A DNA stretch of 16,130 bases from Sulfurimonas sp. GTDB taxonomy: Bacteria; Campylobacterota; Campylobacteria; Campylobacterales; Sulfurimonadaceae. The position numbers were made by a program, and so were the translations under genes. The notes beneath the pieces are model-generated. The model had not been told where the DNA came from and did not search any database. It worked only from the letters and a program-made list of their open reading frames with translations. Positions 1-7,045 of this stretch are shown here, piece by piece. The stretch is taken from the NCBI GenBank assembly GCA_027858865.1, contig JAQIBW010000279.1:1-16130 (forward strand), given 5' to 3'. Every line of letters starts with the position of its first letter. The first letter of the stretch is position 1.

Positions 1-2699
1 TTGACACACTATATGCAGAGGGTCAAAGACGTTATATGGAGTCTCTCTCATCTTATGCAAGACAGTTCCTTGATCGTGTAGGAAAACCAGATGTTGATAA
101 AATAGAAGGTCTTACTCCGGCTATTGCCATAGACCAAAAAACAACTTCTAAAAATCCGCGTTCTACTGTCGGAACGATTACAGAAATATATGACTACTTT
201 AGACTTCTTTATGCTCGTGTCGGCGTTCAGCACTGTCACAAATGTAAAAAAGTAATCTCACAAATGTCAGCATCTGACATCATCGGCGAAGTTGCTAAGC
301 TTCCAGAAGGTGCAAAACTTGTACTCTTAGCTCCTCTTGTTCGCGAGAAAAAAGGTTCTTATGCTGATATGCTAGAGTCTCTTGTTCATAAGGGTTATGT
401 TAGAGCTATGATTGATGGGGTTATGGTTAGACTTGATGAAGAGATAGAGTTAAGCAAGACTAAAAAACATACGATAAAAGTTGTTATAGACAGAGTTGTT
501 GTAAAGGCTGAAAACAAAGAACGAATAGCCGCTGATGTTGAAAAGGCTTTAAAAGAGAGTTATGGTGAGTTAGAGATTGATATACTAAATCATAAAGAGC
601 TAGATTTGAAAGTATCTCAGATTCATTATAGTGAGCATAACGCTTGTTTTGACTGTAAGATAAGCTTTGACCCACTTGAACCTCTTTCTTTCTCTTTTAA
701 CTCACCTAAGGGTGCTTGTACAGAGTGTGATGGTTTAGGTTTAAGATATGCACTTGACCAAGAAAAAATAATAGATATAGATCTCCCAGTGGAGAAGGGC
801 GCTGTTAAAATTGTTTATGGTTTTAACAAAGGCTACTATTTTACATTTTTAAAAGGTTTCTGTGCTCACAATGATATAGACATAACTATTCCTTACTCAG
901 AGCTTCCTGAGCATCAGAAAAAAGCTATCTTACACGGCGGTATAGACGAGGTTAGTTTTCTTTGGAAGAACCATGAAGTAAAAAGAATGTGGCCGGGAAT
1001 AATCAAAATAGCATACGATATGTTCAAAGATGAAAAAGAGCTTGCAGACTATATGAGTGAAAAAACGTGTAATGTTTGTAATTCAAATAGACTTCGTCTT
1101 GAATCTTTAGCTGTTAGAGTAGGACAAAAAGGTATATCAGAACTTCTAGAGATGCCAATAGGAAAGACATACGAGTGGTTTGCAAACGAAGAAAACTTTA
1201 CATATATGGATGCTCAAGATACTCAAGTTGCACAGCCTATTCTTAATGAGATCAGAGAAAGACTTTACTTTTTGTTTGATGTTGGACTTGGTTACATTAC
1301 GCTTGGGCGAGATGCAAGAAGTATCAGCGGTGGTGAAGCTCAGAGAATACGTATAGCTTCTCAGATAGGTAGTGGGCTTACTGGTGTGTTATACGTTCTT
1401 GATGAGCCAAGTATTGGTCTTCATGAAAGAGATACTCAAAAGCTTATTCGTACGCTTAGAAGTCTTCAAGAAAAAGGTAACTCGGTTATAGTTGTTGAAC
1501 ATGATAAAGAGACTATAGAAAATGCTGACTTTATAGTTGATATCGGACCAGGGGCTGGAAAATTCGGCGGAGAAGTCGTTTTTAGTGGAACACGTGATAA
1601 GCTTAAAAAAGCTAAAACACTTACTGCTGACTATCTATATGGAAGAAAGAAGATAGAGTACTTTTATAGACGAAAACAAGATAAATATATAGAAATAAAA
1701 AATGTAACCATAAACAATATAGAAAAATTAAGTGCTAAAATTCCACTAAATAACTTCGTATGTATAACAGGAGTAAGTGGAAGTGGAAAGAGTTCTTTGA
1801 TGCTTCAAACTCTTTTACCAACAGCAAGAGAATTATTAAATCATGCAAGAAAAGTAAATAAAGTTGCAGGTGTAGAGATTACTGGACTGGAGCATGTTGA
1901 CAAGGTGATTTATCTTGATCAAAGTCCAATAGGAAGAACTCCAAGAAGTAACCCTGCAACTTATACTGGTGTAATGGACGAGATAAGAAATCTTTTCTCT
2001 CAAACAAAAGAGTCACAAATACGCGGATACACTACTTCAAGATTTAGCTTTAATGTTAAAGGTGGTAGATGTGAAAAGTGTCAAGGTGAGGGTGAGATTA
2101 AGATTGAGATGCACTTCCTGCCAGACATCATGGTTAAGTGTGATACTTGTCTAGGTACTAGATACAACCAGCAAACCTTGGAAGTTTTTTACAAAGGTAA
2201 AACTATCTCTGATGTTTTAAATATGAGCGTCGATGAAGCATTTGAATTTTTCAAACCTATCCCAAAAATACACCAAAAGATGAAAACTCTTGTTGATGTT
2301 GGTCTTGGTTATATCTCTCTTGGTCAAAATGCTGTAACTCTTTCAGGTGGTGAAGCACAAAGAATCAAACTTAGTAAAGAGTTAAGCCGTAAAGATACAG
2401 GAAAGACTCTTTATATCCTAGATGAACCAACAACGGGACTTCATTTTGCTGATGTTGATAGACTTACAAAAGTTCTGCATCACTTTGTAGAACTTGGGAA
2501 CTCCGTTCTTATTATCGAGCATAACCTAGATATGATTAAAAATGCTGATTGGGTTATAGATATGGGTCCAGAAGGTGGCTCAGGTGGTGGTCTTATCATC
2601 GCTGAAGGTTCACCTGAGGATCTTGCAAATTCTCATAAAGAGGATGGAAGTTATACCGGCGCATATTTAGAAAAAGAGCTAGCTCTACATAAGAAATAA
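1..2699 (+). CDS. uvrA: UvrA, excinuclease ABC subunit A (5' end outside window)
   Basis: Damage-recognition ATPase of UvrABC nucleotide excision repair; it dimerises, scans DNA and loads UvrB. The frame is open from base 3, and the residues before the first ATG (base 36) read DTLYAEGQRRY, the conserved UvrA stretch just after the first Walker A. The ATG at 36 is therefore internal, and about 40 N-terminal residues including Walker A-1 lie upstream. Visible in order: the UvrB-binding region; a C-x2-C...C-x2-C zinc module (about 650-740); the first ABC signature SISGGEAQR (about 1320-1345) with Walker B VLDEPSIGLHERD; the second Walker A GVSGSGKSS (about 1771-1797); the C-terminal zinc finger RCEKC...KCDTC (about 2070-2150); and the second signature TLSGGEAQR (about 2338-2362) with LDEPTTGLH. 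The roughly 898 visible codons plus the missing part fit the usual length near 940. It converges with the permease gene, with 8 bases between stop codons. Confidence 0.97.
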   Translation, partial: DTLYAEGQRRYMESLSSYARQFLDRVGKPDVDKIEGLTPAIAIDQKTTSKNPRSTVGTITEIYDYFRLLYARVGVQHCHKCKKVISQMSASDIIGEVAKLPEGAKLVLLAPLVREKKGSYADMLESLVHKGYVRAMIDGVMVRLDEEIELSKTKKHTIKVVIDRVVVKAENKERIAADVEKALKESYGELEIDILNHKELDLKVSQIHYSEHNACFDCKISFDPLEPLSFSFNSPKGACTECDGLGLRYALDQEKIIDIDLPVEKGAVKIVYGFNKGYYFTFLKGFCAHNDIDITIPYSELPEHQKKAILHGGIDEVSFLWKNHEVKRMWPGIIKIAYDMFKDEKELADYMSEKTCNVCNSNRLRLESLAVRVGQKGISELLEMPIGKTYEWFANEENFTYMDAQDTQVAQPILNEIRERLYFLFDVGLGYITLGRDARSISGGEAQRIRIASQIGSGLTGVLYVLDEPSIGLHERDTQKLIRTLRSLQEKGNSVIVVEHDKETIENADFIVDIGPGAGKFGGEVVFSGTRDKLKKAKTLTADYLYGRKKIEYFYRRKQDKYIEIKNVTINNIEKLSAKIPLNNFVCITGVSGSGKSSLMLQTLLPTARELLNHARKVNKVAGVEITGLEHVDKVIYLDQSPIGRTPRSNPATYTGVMDEIRNLFSQTKESQIRGYTTSRFSFNVKGGRCEKCQGEGEIKIEMHFLPDIMVKCDTCLGTRYNQQTLEVFYKGKTISDVLNMSVDEAFEFFKPIPKIHQKMKTLVDVGLGYISLGQNAVTLSGGEAQRIKLSKELSRKDTGKTLYILDEPTTGLHFADVDRLTKVLHHFVELGNSVLIIEHNLDMIKNADWVIDMGPEGGSGGGLIIAEGSPEDLANSHKEDGSYTGAYLEKELALHKK

Positions 2700-2707
2700 A
2701 AGTTCTT

Positions 2708-3607
2708 TTAGGCTATTAATTTAAATAAAATCCACGTTGTTAAAAACGAAAGAAGAACACCATATCCTACTATTGCAGAGCTTAGCCTTGGAGCTAAACC
2801 TGCCATAGATGCTACTGCTCCGGCAGTAATCATAGGTCCCATTCCCGCTTCCATAATAGAAACTAAAGCAGCTTTACTTTCCCATGAAAAAATCATAGAT
2901 ATAAAAATGGCCAATATCGGAGCTAAAATAAGTTTTACACCAAGCGCACTAAAGAAAGGTTTAAAATCTTCTTTTGGCAGTTTAAATCTTAGCTGTAGAC
3001 CTACTGCAACAAGAGCTAGTGGAATAATAGTACTCGCTAGTGAAGAGAGGACACTTGTTACTACTGGGTGAAATGTAGTTCCTATGAAAAATAGTGCTAT
3101 AAGCAGCGATAGAAATGGTGGAAAAGTGATGATTTTAAGAGCTATAGCTTTAATATTAACATCTTGGGCACTAGAATAATATACTGAGATAAATGTACCA
3201 TAAGTTGATAGCATTATAAAAGAGCCCAGTTGATCGTACATTAAGATATAAGGTAGTGCTGAGTCTCCAAAATATGCTTGAATAACAGGGATACCTACAA
3301 AAGAAGTGTTTCCTAAAACTCCAACAAGCATTAAAGCTCCGGTTACCTCTTTAGAAAATTTTAATATCTTAGATATATAAAATATCACGAGAGCACTTAC
3401 CCCCATAACTATCCACGCAATGATAATCGGGATAAGAACCTCAAAAGAGAAGCTTAGCTTTGGTATTTGCAAGAGAGCCATGGCTGGTAGTGAGATGTAC
3501 AAGATAAATTGATTTAATATAATAGGAGTGTCTTTAGGGAAGACATCTCGTTTGTTGATAATGTAGCCGATAAATATGGCTACAAATATGAGGGCAAAAT
3601 TTTCCAT
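2708..3607 (-). CDS. AEC-family permease (auxin efflux carrier-like)
   Basis: A 299-residue, almost wholly hydrophobic protein with about ten predicted membrane spans in the two-halves arrangement of the auxin-efflux-carrier family. The N-terminal half carries the family-like NQFILYISLPAMALLQIP segment (about residues 32-50), and the C-terminal half has LAPILAIFISMI and GAVASMAGLAP. Bacterial AEC members move organic acids such as malate or malonate, or other small anions; the substrate cannot be read from sequence. The ATG overlaps the stop of the upstream HxlR gene by one base (TAATG), so the two are translationally coupled and share a promoter. That pairing suggests induction by the compound the regulator senses, which is inference. 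No truncation is seen. Family is confident, substrate unknown. Confidence 0.88.
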   Translation of the reverse strand: MENFALIFVAIFIGYIINKRDVFPKDTPIILNQFILYISLPAMALLQIPKLSFSFEVLIPIIIAWIVMGVSALVIFYISKILKFSKEVTGALMLVGVLGNTSFVGIPVIQAYFGDSALPYILMYDQLGSFIMLSTYGTFISVYYSSAQDVNIKAIALKIITFPPFLSLLIALFFIGTTFHPVVTSVLSSLASTIIPLALVAVGLQLRFKLPKEDFKPFFSALGVKLILAPILAIFISMIFSWESKAALVSIMEAGMGPMITAGAVASMAGLAPRLSSAIVGYGVLLSFLTTWILFKLIA

Positions 3608-3981
3608 TATTTTTTAAATAACTTCACTTCACATGCATTGTCACCAGATATAGTTCCAAACTCTTCTACATACTCTATACCCCAGTTAAACATACTTTCT
3701 AAAACAGGTCTTAACTTTTTACCAATAGGAGTTAGCGAGTAAACAACTTTAGGCGGAACTATTGGAAATACTTCTCTATGGATAATATTTTTACTCTCTA
3801 ACTCTTTTAGTTTTACAGTTAAAGTTTTTTGAGTTATCTCAGATATTTCTTCATGTAGCTCTTTAAATCTTTTATCATTTTCTAGTAGATGCCAAATAAC
3901 ACTCATCTTCCATTTGTCATTAAAAATATCGAGTGTTACCCCAACTGAACACTTAAACTCTTTATCATTTACATAATACAT
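3607..3981 (-). CDS. HxlR/DUF24-family transcriptional regulator
   Basis: A 124-residue winged helix-turn-helix regulator of the HxlR (MarR/DUF24) family. Family hallmarks are FNDKWKMSVIWHLL (about 20-33), RFKELHEEI, ITQKTLTVKLKELESKNII (about 49-67) and the wing VVYSLTPIGKKL (about 79-90). Cys11 lies in FKCSVG, just before the first helix, the place of the redox-active cysteine in Bacillus YodB, CatR and HypR; a second cysteine sits near residue 118. In those relatives, thiol modification by quinones or diamide releases DNA and induces quinone and nitro-reductases. Here the divergent operon encodes such enzymes. The Shine-Dalgarno AAGGAA (complement of 3986-3991) ends four bases before the ATG. 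It is the first gene of a coupled pair with the permease and is probably autoregulated through the repeat at 4029-4043. Calling it a thiol sensor is inference. Confidence 0.93.
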   Translation of the reverse strand: MYYVNDKEFKCSVGVTLDIFNDKWKMSVIWHLLENDKRFKELHEEISEITQKTLTVKLKELESKNIIHREVFPIVPPKVVYSLTPIGKKLRPVLESMFNWGIEYVEEFGTISGDNACEVKLFKK

Positions 3982-3999
3982 AATATTCCTTGTAGTGTA

Positions 4000-4008
4000 A
4001 TTATAGCA
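4000..4008 (-). promoter_or_regulatory. Extended -10 promoter for the HxlR-permease pair
   Basis: On the minus strand this reads TGCTATAAT, a perfect extended -10 (TG-n-TATAAT), 18 bases before the regulator's start codon. No good -35 is present at 17-bp spacing, which is common in Campylobacterota. The 15-bp inverted repeat at 4029-4043 sits where the -35 region would be, so a bound repressor could block it. Confidence 0.6.
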
Positions 4009-4028
4009 TAAAGTAAATTTAACTCTAT

Positions 4029-4043
4029 TACTTACCTAAAGTA
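4029..4043. promoter_or_regulatory. Candidate HxlR operator, TACT-N7-AGTA inverted repeat
   Basis: The sequence TACTTACCTAAAGTA is an inverted repeat with perfect 5-bp arms (TACTT/AAGTA) around a 5-base centre, in the divergent gap between the regulator and the reductase operon. From memory, the Bacillus DUF24 regulator YodB uses TACT-N7-AGTA, the same outer pattern, and CatR a TTAC-N5-GTAA site. A second, overlapping repeat, CTTAC-N10-GTAAG (4031-4050), is also present. The position next to the regulator's own -35 region suits autorepression, and control of the forward operon is plausible. Binding is inferred. Confidence 0.5.
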
Positions 4044-4072
4044 TCGTAAGGGAGAATTAAGTTCATAAGATA

Positions 4073-4078
4073 TATGAT
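4073..4078 (+). promoter_or_regulatory. Possible -10 for the reductase operon
   Basis: TATGAT lies 32 bases before the start codon at 4111, with no recognisable -35 at normal spacing. GATAAT at 4086-4091 is an alternative but sits close to the ribosome binding site (AAGGA, 4096-4100). It is offered as the best candidate only. If real, the repeat at 4029-4043 would lie just upstream of its -35 position. Confidence 0.25.
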
Positions 4079-4110
4079 TTCAAAAGATAATTAAAAAGGA
4101 TATAAAAAGT

Positions 4111-5256
4111 ATGAACGATTTTATGTATTACAATCCGACAAAAATAGAGTTTGGTAGAGAAAAAGAAAATAATATTGGTCAATATATTAAAGAATCAAAT
4201 ATTGAGAGTGTTTTACTAGTATATGGAACAGGAAGTATTAAAAAAAATGGACTCTATACTAGAGTACTTGAATCTTTAAGCAAGTATGGCATCTCGTATG
4301 AAGAGTTAGATGGTGTTGTTAGTAACCCACTTCTAAGTAGGGTAAATGATGGAATTAAGATAGTTAAAGAGAAAAAACTTCAGGCTGTACTTGGTGTTGG
4401 GGGTGGTTCTGTTGTAGATTCTGCTAAAGCTATAGCAGTAGGTGCTAAGTACGATGGTGATGTATGGGACTTTTTTATAAATAAAGCTCAGATAACTGAA
4501 GCTATACCTGTTTTTACCGTTATGACATTAGCTGCAACTGCTAGTGAGATGAATGGTAACTCTGTAATTATGAATGATGAAACTTCTCAGAAGTATTCTA
4601 TAGCTTCTGTGCTTGTAAATCCTATAGTATCTGTGGTAAATCCAGAGCTTATGGCTACAGTTTCTCGTGAGTATCTTGCTTATTCGGCTGTTGATATTAT
4701 TGCTCACGCTATTGAAGTCTATTTTACAGCATCTCTGCATCCAAAATATAACTCTAGACTAGTAGAATCAATCATAAAAACAGTTATAGAGACGACAGAA
4801 GTACTTCTTGATAATCCAAATGATTATAATGCAAGAGCAGAGTTTGCGTGGGTAGCTATACAAGCTCTTAATGGACTAACACCAGCTGGAACAGCGGGTG
4901 GAAGTTTTCCAAATCATATGATAGAACACTCTTTATCTGCTATATATAATGTTGCTCATGGGGCAGGTCTTTCTGTTGTTATTCCTGCTTGGATGAAATG
5001 GTACGAATCCAAAAATCCTACGCAGTTCAAAAGGTTTGCTAAAGAGATTTTTAATGAAGATGACTCTAGTCAAGGTATAGAAAAACTCGAAGAGTGGTTT
5101 GCTAAAATAGTGTCACCGACAACTTTAGAAGCTGCAAATATACCAAGAGAAGGTATAGAAGATTTGGCTATAAATGCAAATGCTACAGCTATAATATGGG
5201 GGATTGGTGAGATTTACTCAAAAGATGTTATTGTAGAGATATTAGAAAAAGCATAA
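4111..5256 (+). CDS. Iron-containing alcohol dehydrogenase (YqhD/BDH-like aldehyde reductase)
   Basis: A 381-residue group III (Fe/Zn-type) alcohol dehydrogenase of the YqhD/butanol-dehydrogenase branch, expected to reduce short-chain or reactive aldehydes to alcohols with NAD(P)H in the cytoplasm. The nucleotide-binding half has GVGGGSVVDSAKAIA (about 95-109). Probable metal ligands Asp195 and His199 (AVDIIAHAIE), His269 (FPNHMIEHS) and His283 (VAHGAG) keep the spacing of the YqhD ligands. The length is normal and all ligands are present. The Shine-Dalgarno AAGGA (4096-4100) lies ten bases before the ATG. It is the first gene of a reductase operon, 12 bases ahead of mdaB, divergent from the HxlR regulator. 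YqhD itself detoxifies lipid-peroxidation aldehydes, which fits a stress operon, but a fermentative role cannot be excluded. Cofactor preference is not readable. Confidence 0.93.
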   Translation: MNDFMYYNPTKIEFGREKENNIGQYIKESNIESVLLVYGTGSIKKNGLYTRVLESLSKYGISYEELDGVVSNPLLSRVNDGIKIVKEKKLQAVLGVGGGSVVDSAKAIAVGAKYDGDVWDFFINKAQITEAIPVFTVMTLAATASEMNGNSVIMNDETSQKYSIASVLVNPIVSVVNPELMATVSREYLAYSAVDIIAHAIEVYFTASLHPKYNSRLVESIIKTVIETTEVLLDNPNDYNARAEFAWVAIQALNGLTPAGTAGGSFPNHMIEHSLSAIYNVAHGAGLSVVIPAWMKWYESKNPTQFKRFAKEIFNEDDSSQGIEKLEEWFAKIVSPTTLEAANIPREGIEDLAINANATAIIWGIGEIYSKDVIVEILEKA

Positions 5257-5268
5257 AAAGGAGCAGTT

Positions 5269-5865
5269 ATGAAAAATGTATTAATCATAAATGGACATCA
5301 AAGATATGATGAAGTAGCAGAAGGTAATCTAACTAAGATGTACATAAACTCTGCATCTGAGTTCTTTGAAAAAAATAGTTTTAATCTCAAGCATAGTGTA
5401 GTCGAGAGTGACTATGATGTAAAAGAAGAAGTAGAGAAGTTTGTCTGGGCTGACTATATACTCTTTCAGTACCCAGTTTATTGGATGGGTGTTCCTTGGA
5501 TTACCAAAAAATACATAGATGAAGTTTTTTCTGCAGGTGATCATAATGGTTTATATATTAATGATGGAAGAAGTAGAAGTGATGCGTCTAAACACTATGG
5601 AAGTGGAGGTCTGATGCAAGGTACAAAGTATATGATTTCACTTACTTACAACTGTCCAACAAGTGAGTTTTCTAATAAAGATGGGTTCTTTGATGGACTC
5701 TCTTTGGATGAGGCAAATATAGCTACACATAAAACATTTCAGTTTTGTGGAGCCGAGCCTTTAGAGACTTATTCGGTACATGATATATTTAAAGGTAACC
5801 TTGATATGGGTAGTGAACTAAAGAAATTTAATAATATACTAGAGAAAAATTTTACAAACAACTGA
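5269..5865 (+). CDS. mdaB: MdaB-like NAD(P)H:quinone oxidoreductase
   Basis: A 198-residue flavodoxin-fold FAD enzyme of the MdaB/NQO1 family. It resembles Escherichia coli MdaB along its whole length: NVLIINGHQRYD at the N-terminus (flavin phosphate loop), ADSDYDVK-like ESDYDVKEEVEKFVWAD (about 47-63), FQYPVYWMGVPWITKKYIDEVF (about 67-88), and the YGSGGLMQGTKYMISLTYNCP segment (about 110-130). MdaB enzymes reduce quinones by two electrons to quinols, avoiding semiquinone and superoxide; the Helicobacter pylori homologue contributes to oxidative-stress resistance. The strong ribosome binding site AAGGAG (5258-5263) starts two bases after the upstream stop and fixes the ATG at 5269. It is the second gene of the reductase operon, and its role as a quinone reductase is the best argument for the operon answering quinone stress. 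Confidence 0.93.
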   Translation: MKNVLIINGHQRYDEVAEGNLTKMYINSASEFFEKNSFNLKHSVVESDYDVKEEVEKFVWADYILFQYPVYWMGVPWITKKYIDEVFSAGDHNGLYINDGRSRSDASKHYGSGGLMQGTKYMISLTYNCPTSEFSNKDGFFDGLSLDEANIATHKTFQFCGAEPLETYSVHDIFKGNLDMGSELKKFNNILEKNFTNN

Positions 5866-5879
5866 TAAAGGAAAAGATT

Positions 5880-5903
5880 ATGGAAAAAACATTTTAAGAA
5901 TCA
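5880..5903 (+). other. Natural nitroreductase start with in-frame stop at codon 6
   Basis: An ATG at 5880 follows a textbook Shine-Dalgarno (AAAGGA, 5867-5872, seven bases away). It is in frame with the nitroreductase, but reads M-E-K-T-F and then TAA (5895-5897), followed by E-S before the TTG at 5904. Restoring TAA to TTA (Leu) would give MEKTFLESLGFRHACK, a normal N-terminus for this family. The gene is thus one base change from intact. It may be a real nonsense mutation, a sequencing error, or a short leader peptide with reinitiation at the TTG. Confidence 0.75.
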
Positions 5904-6509
5904 TTGGGATTTAGACACGCATGTAAGGTATTTGATGAGAGTAAAAATATATCTGATGAAGATATAAAGTTTATTTTAGATGCAGGAAGAAGAGCTCCAT
6001 CATCGTTTGGTATGGAAGCTTGGAAGTTCTTAGTTATAACAAATGAAGATTTAAAAGCTAAACTAAGACCTGCGTGTTGGAATCAAGCACAGATTACTAC
6101 ATGTTCTCATTTGGTAATTATTTTAGCGGGTATAGAATCTGTAAAACCAGAATCAGGTTTGCCTGAAAAAAGATTTGCTAGACGTGAAATGCCACAAGAG
6201 AATTTAGACTTTTATCTGAAACTATATGCGGACCACTTAACAGAAACTCTAAGTAGTGATGAAAATATTTATGCTTGGACAGCTAAACAAACTGCATTCG
6301 CTGGGGCAAATATGATGAGTGCCGCTGCTGTTAGAGGTATAGACTCATGTCCAATAGAAGGTTTTGACAGAAATCAGGTTGAAGAGATTTTAAATCTTGA
6401 TAAGAGTAAATTTAGACTATCTATGGCTATTCCTTTTGGATATAGACTAAATGAGCAGTCTTCTCAGTTAAGACTAGATTTTGATGAAGTAGTGGAATTT
6501 ATTAGCTAA
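5904..6509 (+). CDS. Nitroreductase family protein, start disrupted
   Basis: A 201-residue NfsB-type FMN nitroreductase, third gene of the reductase operon. FMN-site features are FRHACKVFDESKN at the N-terminus, GRRAPSSFGMEAWKFLVI (about 28-45) and the C-terminal GANMMSAAAVRGIDSCPIEGFD (about 131-152). Such enzymes reduce nitroaromatics, quinones and related electrophiles with NAD(P)H; Bacillus YodC, of this superfamily, belongs to a DUF24-regulated stress regulon. The frame given starts at TTG 5904, which has no good ribosome binding site. The natural ATG at 5880 does, but an in-frame TAA at 5895-5897 separates the two. The body shows no other damage, so the lesion is recent, an assembly error, or tolerated by reinitiation (a weak AAGAA lies at 5896-5900). 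If the stop is real and no reinitiation occurs, this is a pseudogene spanning 5880-6509. Confidence 0.85.
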   Translation: MGFRHACKVFDESKNISDEDIKFILDAGRRAPSSFGMEAWKFLVITNEDLKAKLRPACWNQAQITTCSHLVIILAGIESVKPESGLPEKRFARREMPQENLDFYLKLYADHLTETLSSDENIYAWTAKQTAFAGANMMSAAAVRGIDSCPIEGFDRNQVEEILNLDKSKFRLSMAIPFGYRLNEQSSQLRLDFDEVVEFIS

Positions 6510-6542
6510 TATATTATATGATTTGTTATATTAAGGATTGAA

Positions 6543-6983
6543 ATGATGAAAAAGTTTATTTATATATTATTGGCAAGTATTACCTTATTCTCTGGTTGTG
6601 CTACAAATAACGGACCTCAATATGATGGCAAAAACTATAATCAGATAAAAAGATATGACATGGGCACCGTACTTAAATCCAGACCAGTTGTAATAACAGA
6701 CGATGGTGATGGTAAATTTTTTGGTGCATTGATAGGTACAGTACTTGGTTCATTAGTTGGTAGAAGTAGTGGTAAAACTCTAGCAATGCTTGGTGGTGGT
6801 ATTGGTGGTTATTATGCAGGAAGTGAAATAGCAAAGGCAAACGGAGAAGAACTTACTGTTAGACTAGATAATGGTGAAGACATTGTCGTAGTAATTAAAG
6901 GAAATTTTTTTACAGCAGGTGACCGTGTAAAAATCATCAAAGATGGAAACAGAGTTGCTCAAGTTGACAGGGTTGTTGAGTGA
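6543..6983 (+). CDS. Glycine-zipper lipoprotein, SlyB/Pcp-like
   Basis: A 146-residue predicted lipoprotein. The signal peptide is a short lysine start, a hydrophobic stretch and the lipobox FSGC, with the lipidated cysteine at about residue 19. The mature part begins with a short polar linker and GTVLKSRPVVI, typical of SlyB/Pcp-type outer membrane lipoproteins. A glycine-zipper region follows (about residues 60-98: GALIGTVLGSLVG, GKTLAMLGGGIGGYYAGSEIA), thought to insert in or pack against membrane. A C-terminal beta-rich segment ends in VKIIKDGNRVAQVDRV. SlyB in enterics helps hold outer-membrane barrels under envelope stress; here the role is unproven. Two adjacent ATGs (6543, 6546) are possible, and the ribosome site AAGGA (6533-6537) is better spaced for the second. 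It lies 33 bases after the nitroreductase on the same strand, so it may be read with the operon or from its own AT-rich promoter. Confidence 0.85.
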   Translation: MMKKFIYILLASITLFSGCATNNGPQYDGKNYNQIKRYDMGTVLKSRPVVITDDGDGKFFGALIGTVLGSLVGRSSGKTLAMLGGGIGGYYAGSEIAKANGEELTVRLDNGEDIVVVIKGNFFTAGDRVKIIKDGNRVAQVDRVVE

Positions 6984-7012
6984 GTGCAAAATTATAGTTT
7001 TCAAAAGTACAG

Positions 7013-7018
7013 TATAAT
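7013..7018 (+). promoter_or_regulatory. Consensus -10 box upstream of ppaC
   Basis: A perfect TATAAT stands 27 bases before the ppaC start codon in the gap after the lipoprotein gene. No convincing -35 is seen. It suggests ppaC has its own housekeeping promoter rather than depending on the upstream reductase operon. Confidence 0.5.
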
Positions 7019-7045
7019 ACGAAAAAATTTACAAAGGCCAATAAA

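Noticed and set aside
36..38. ATG at 36 as the start of uvrA
   Set aside because: The frame stays open back to base 3, and the residues before 36 are conserved UvrA sequence, so the true start lies before the window.
5880..5897. Recoding of the in-frame stop, or phase variation, in the nitroreductase
   Set aside because: TAA is not a known selenocysteine or pyrrolysine codon, and the lesion fits a base substitution; the A6 run nearby would shift the frame, not create this stop.
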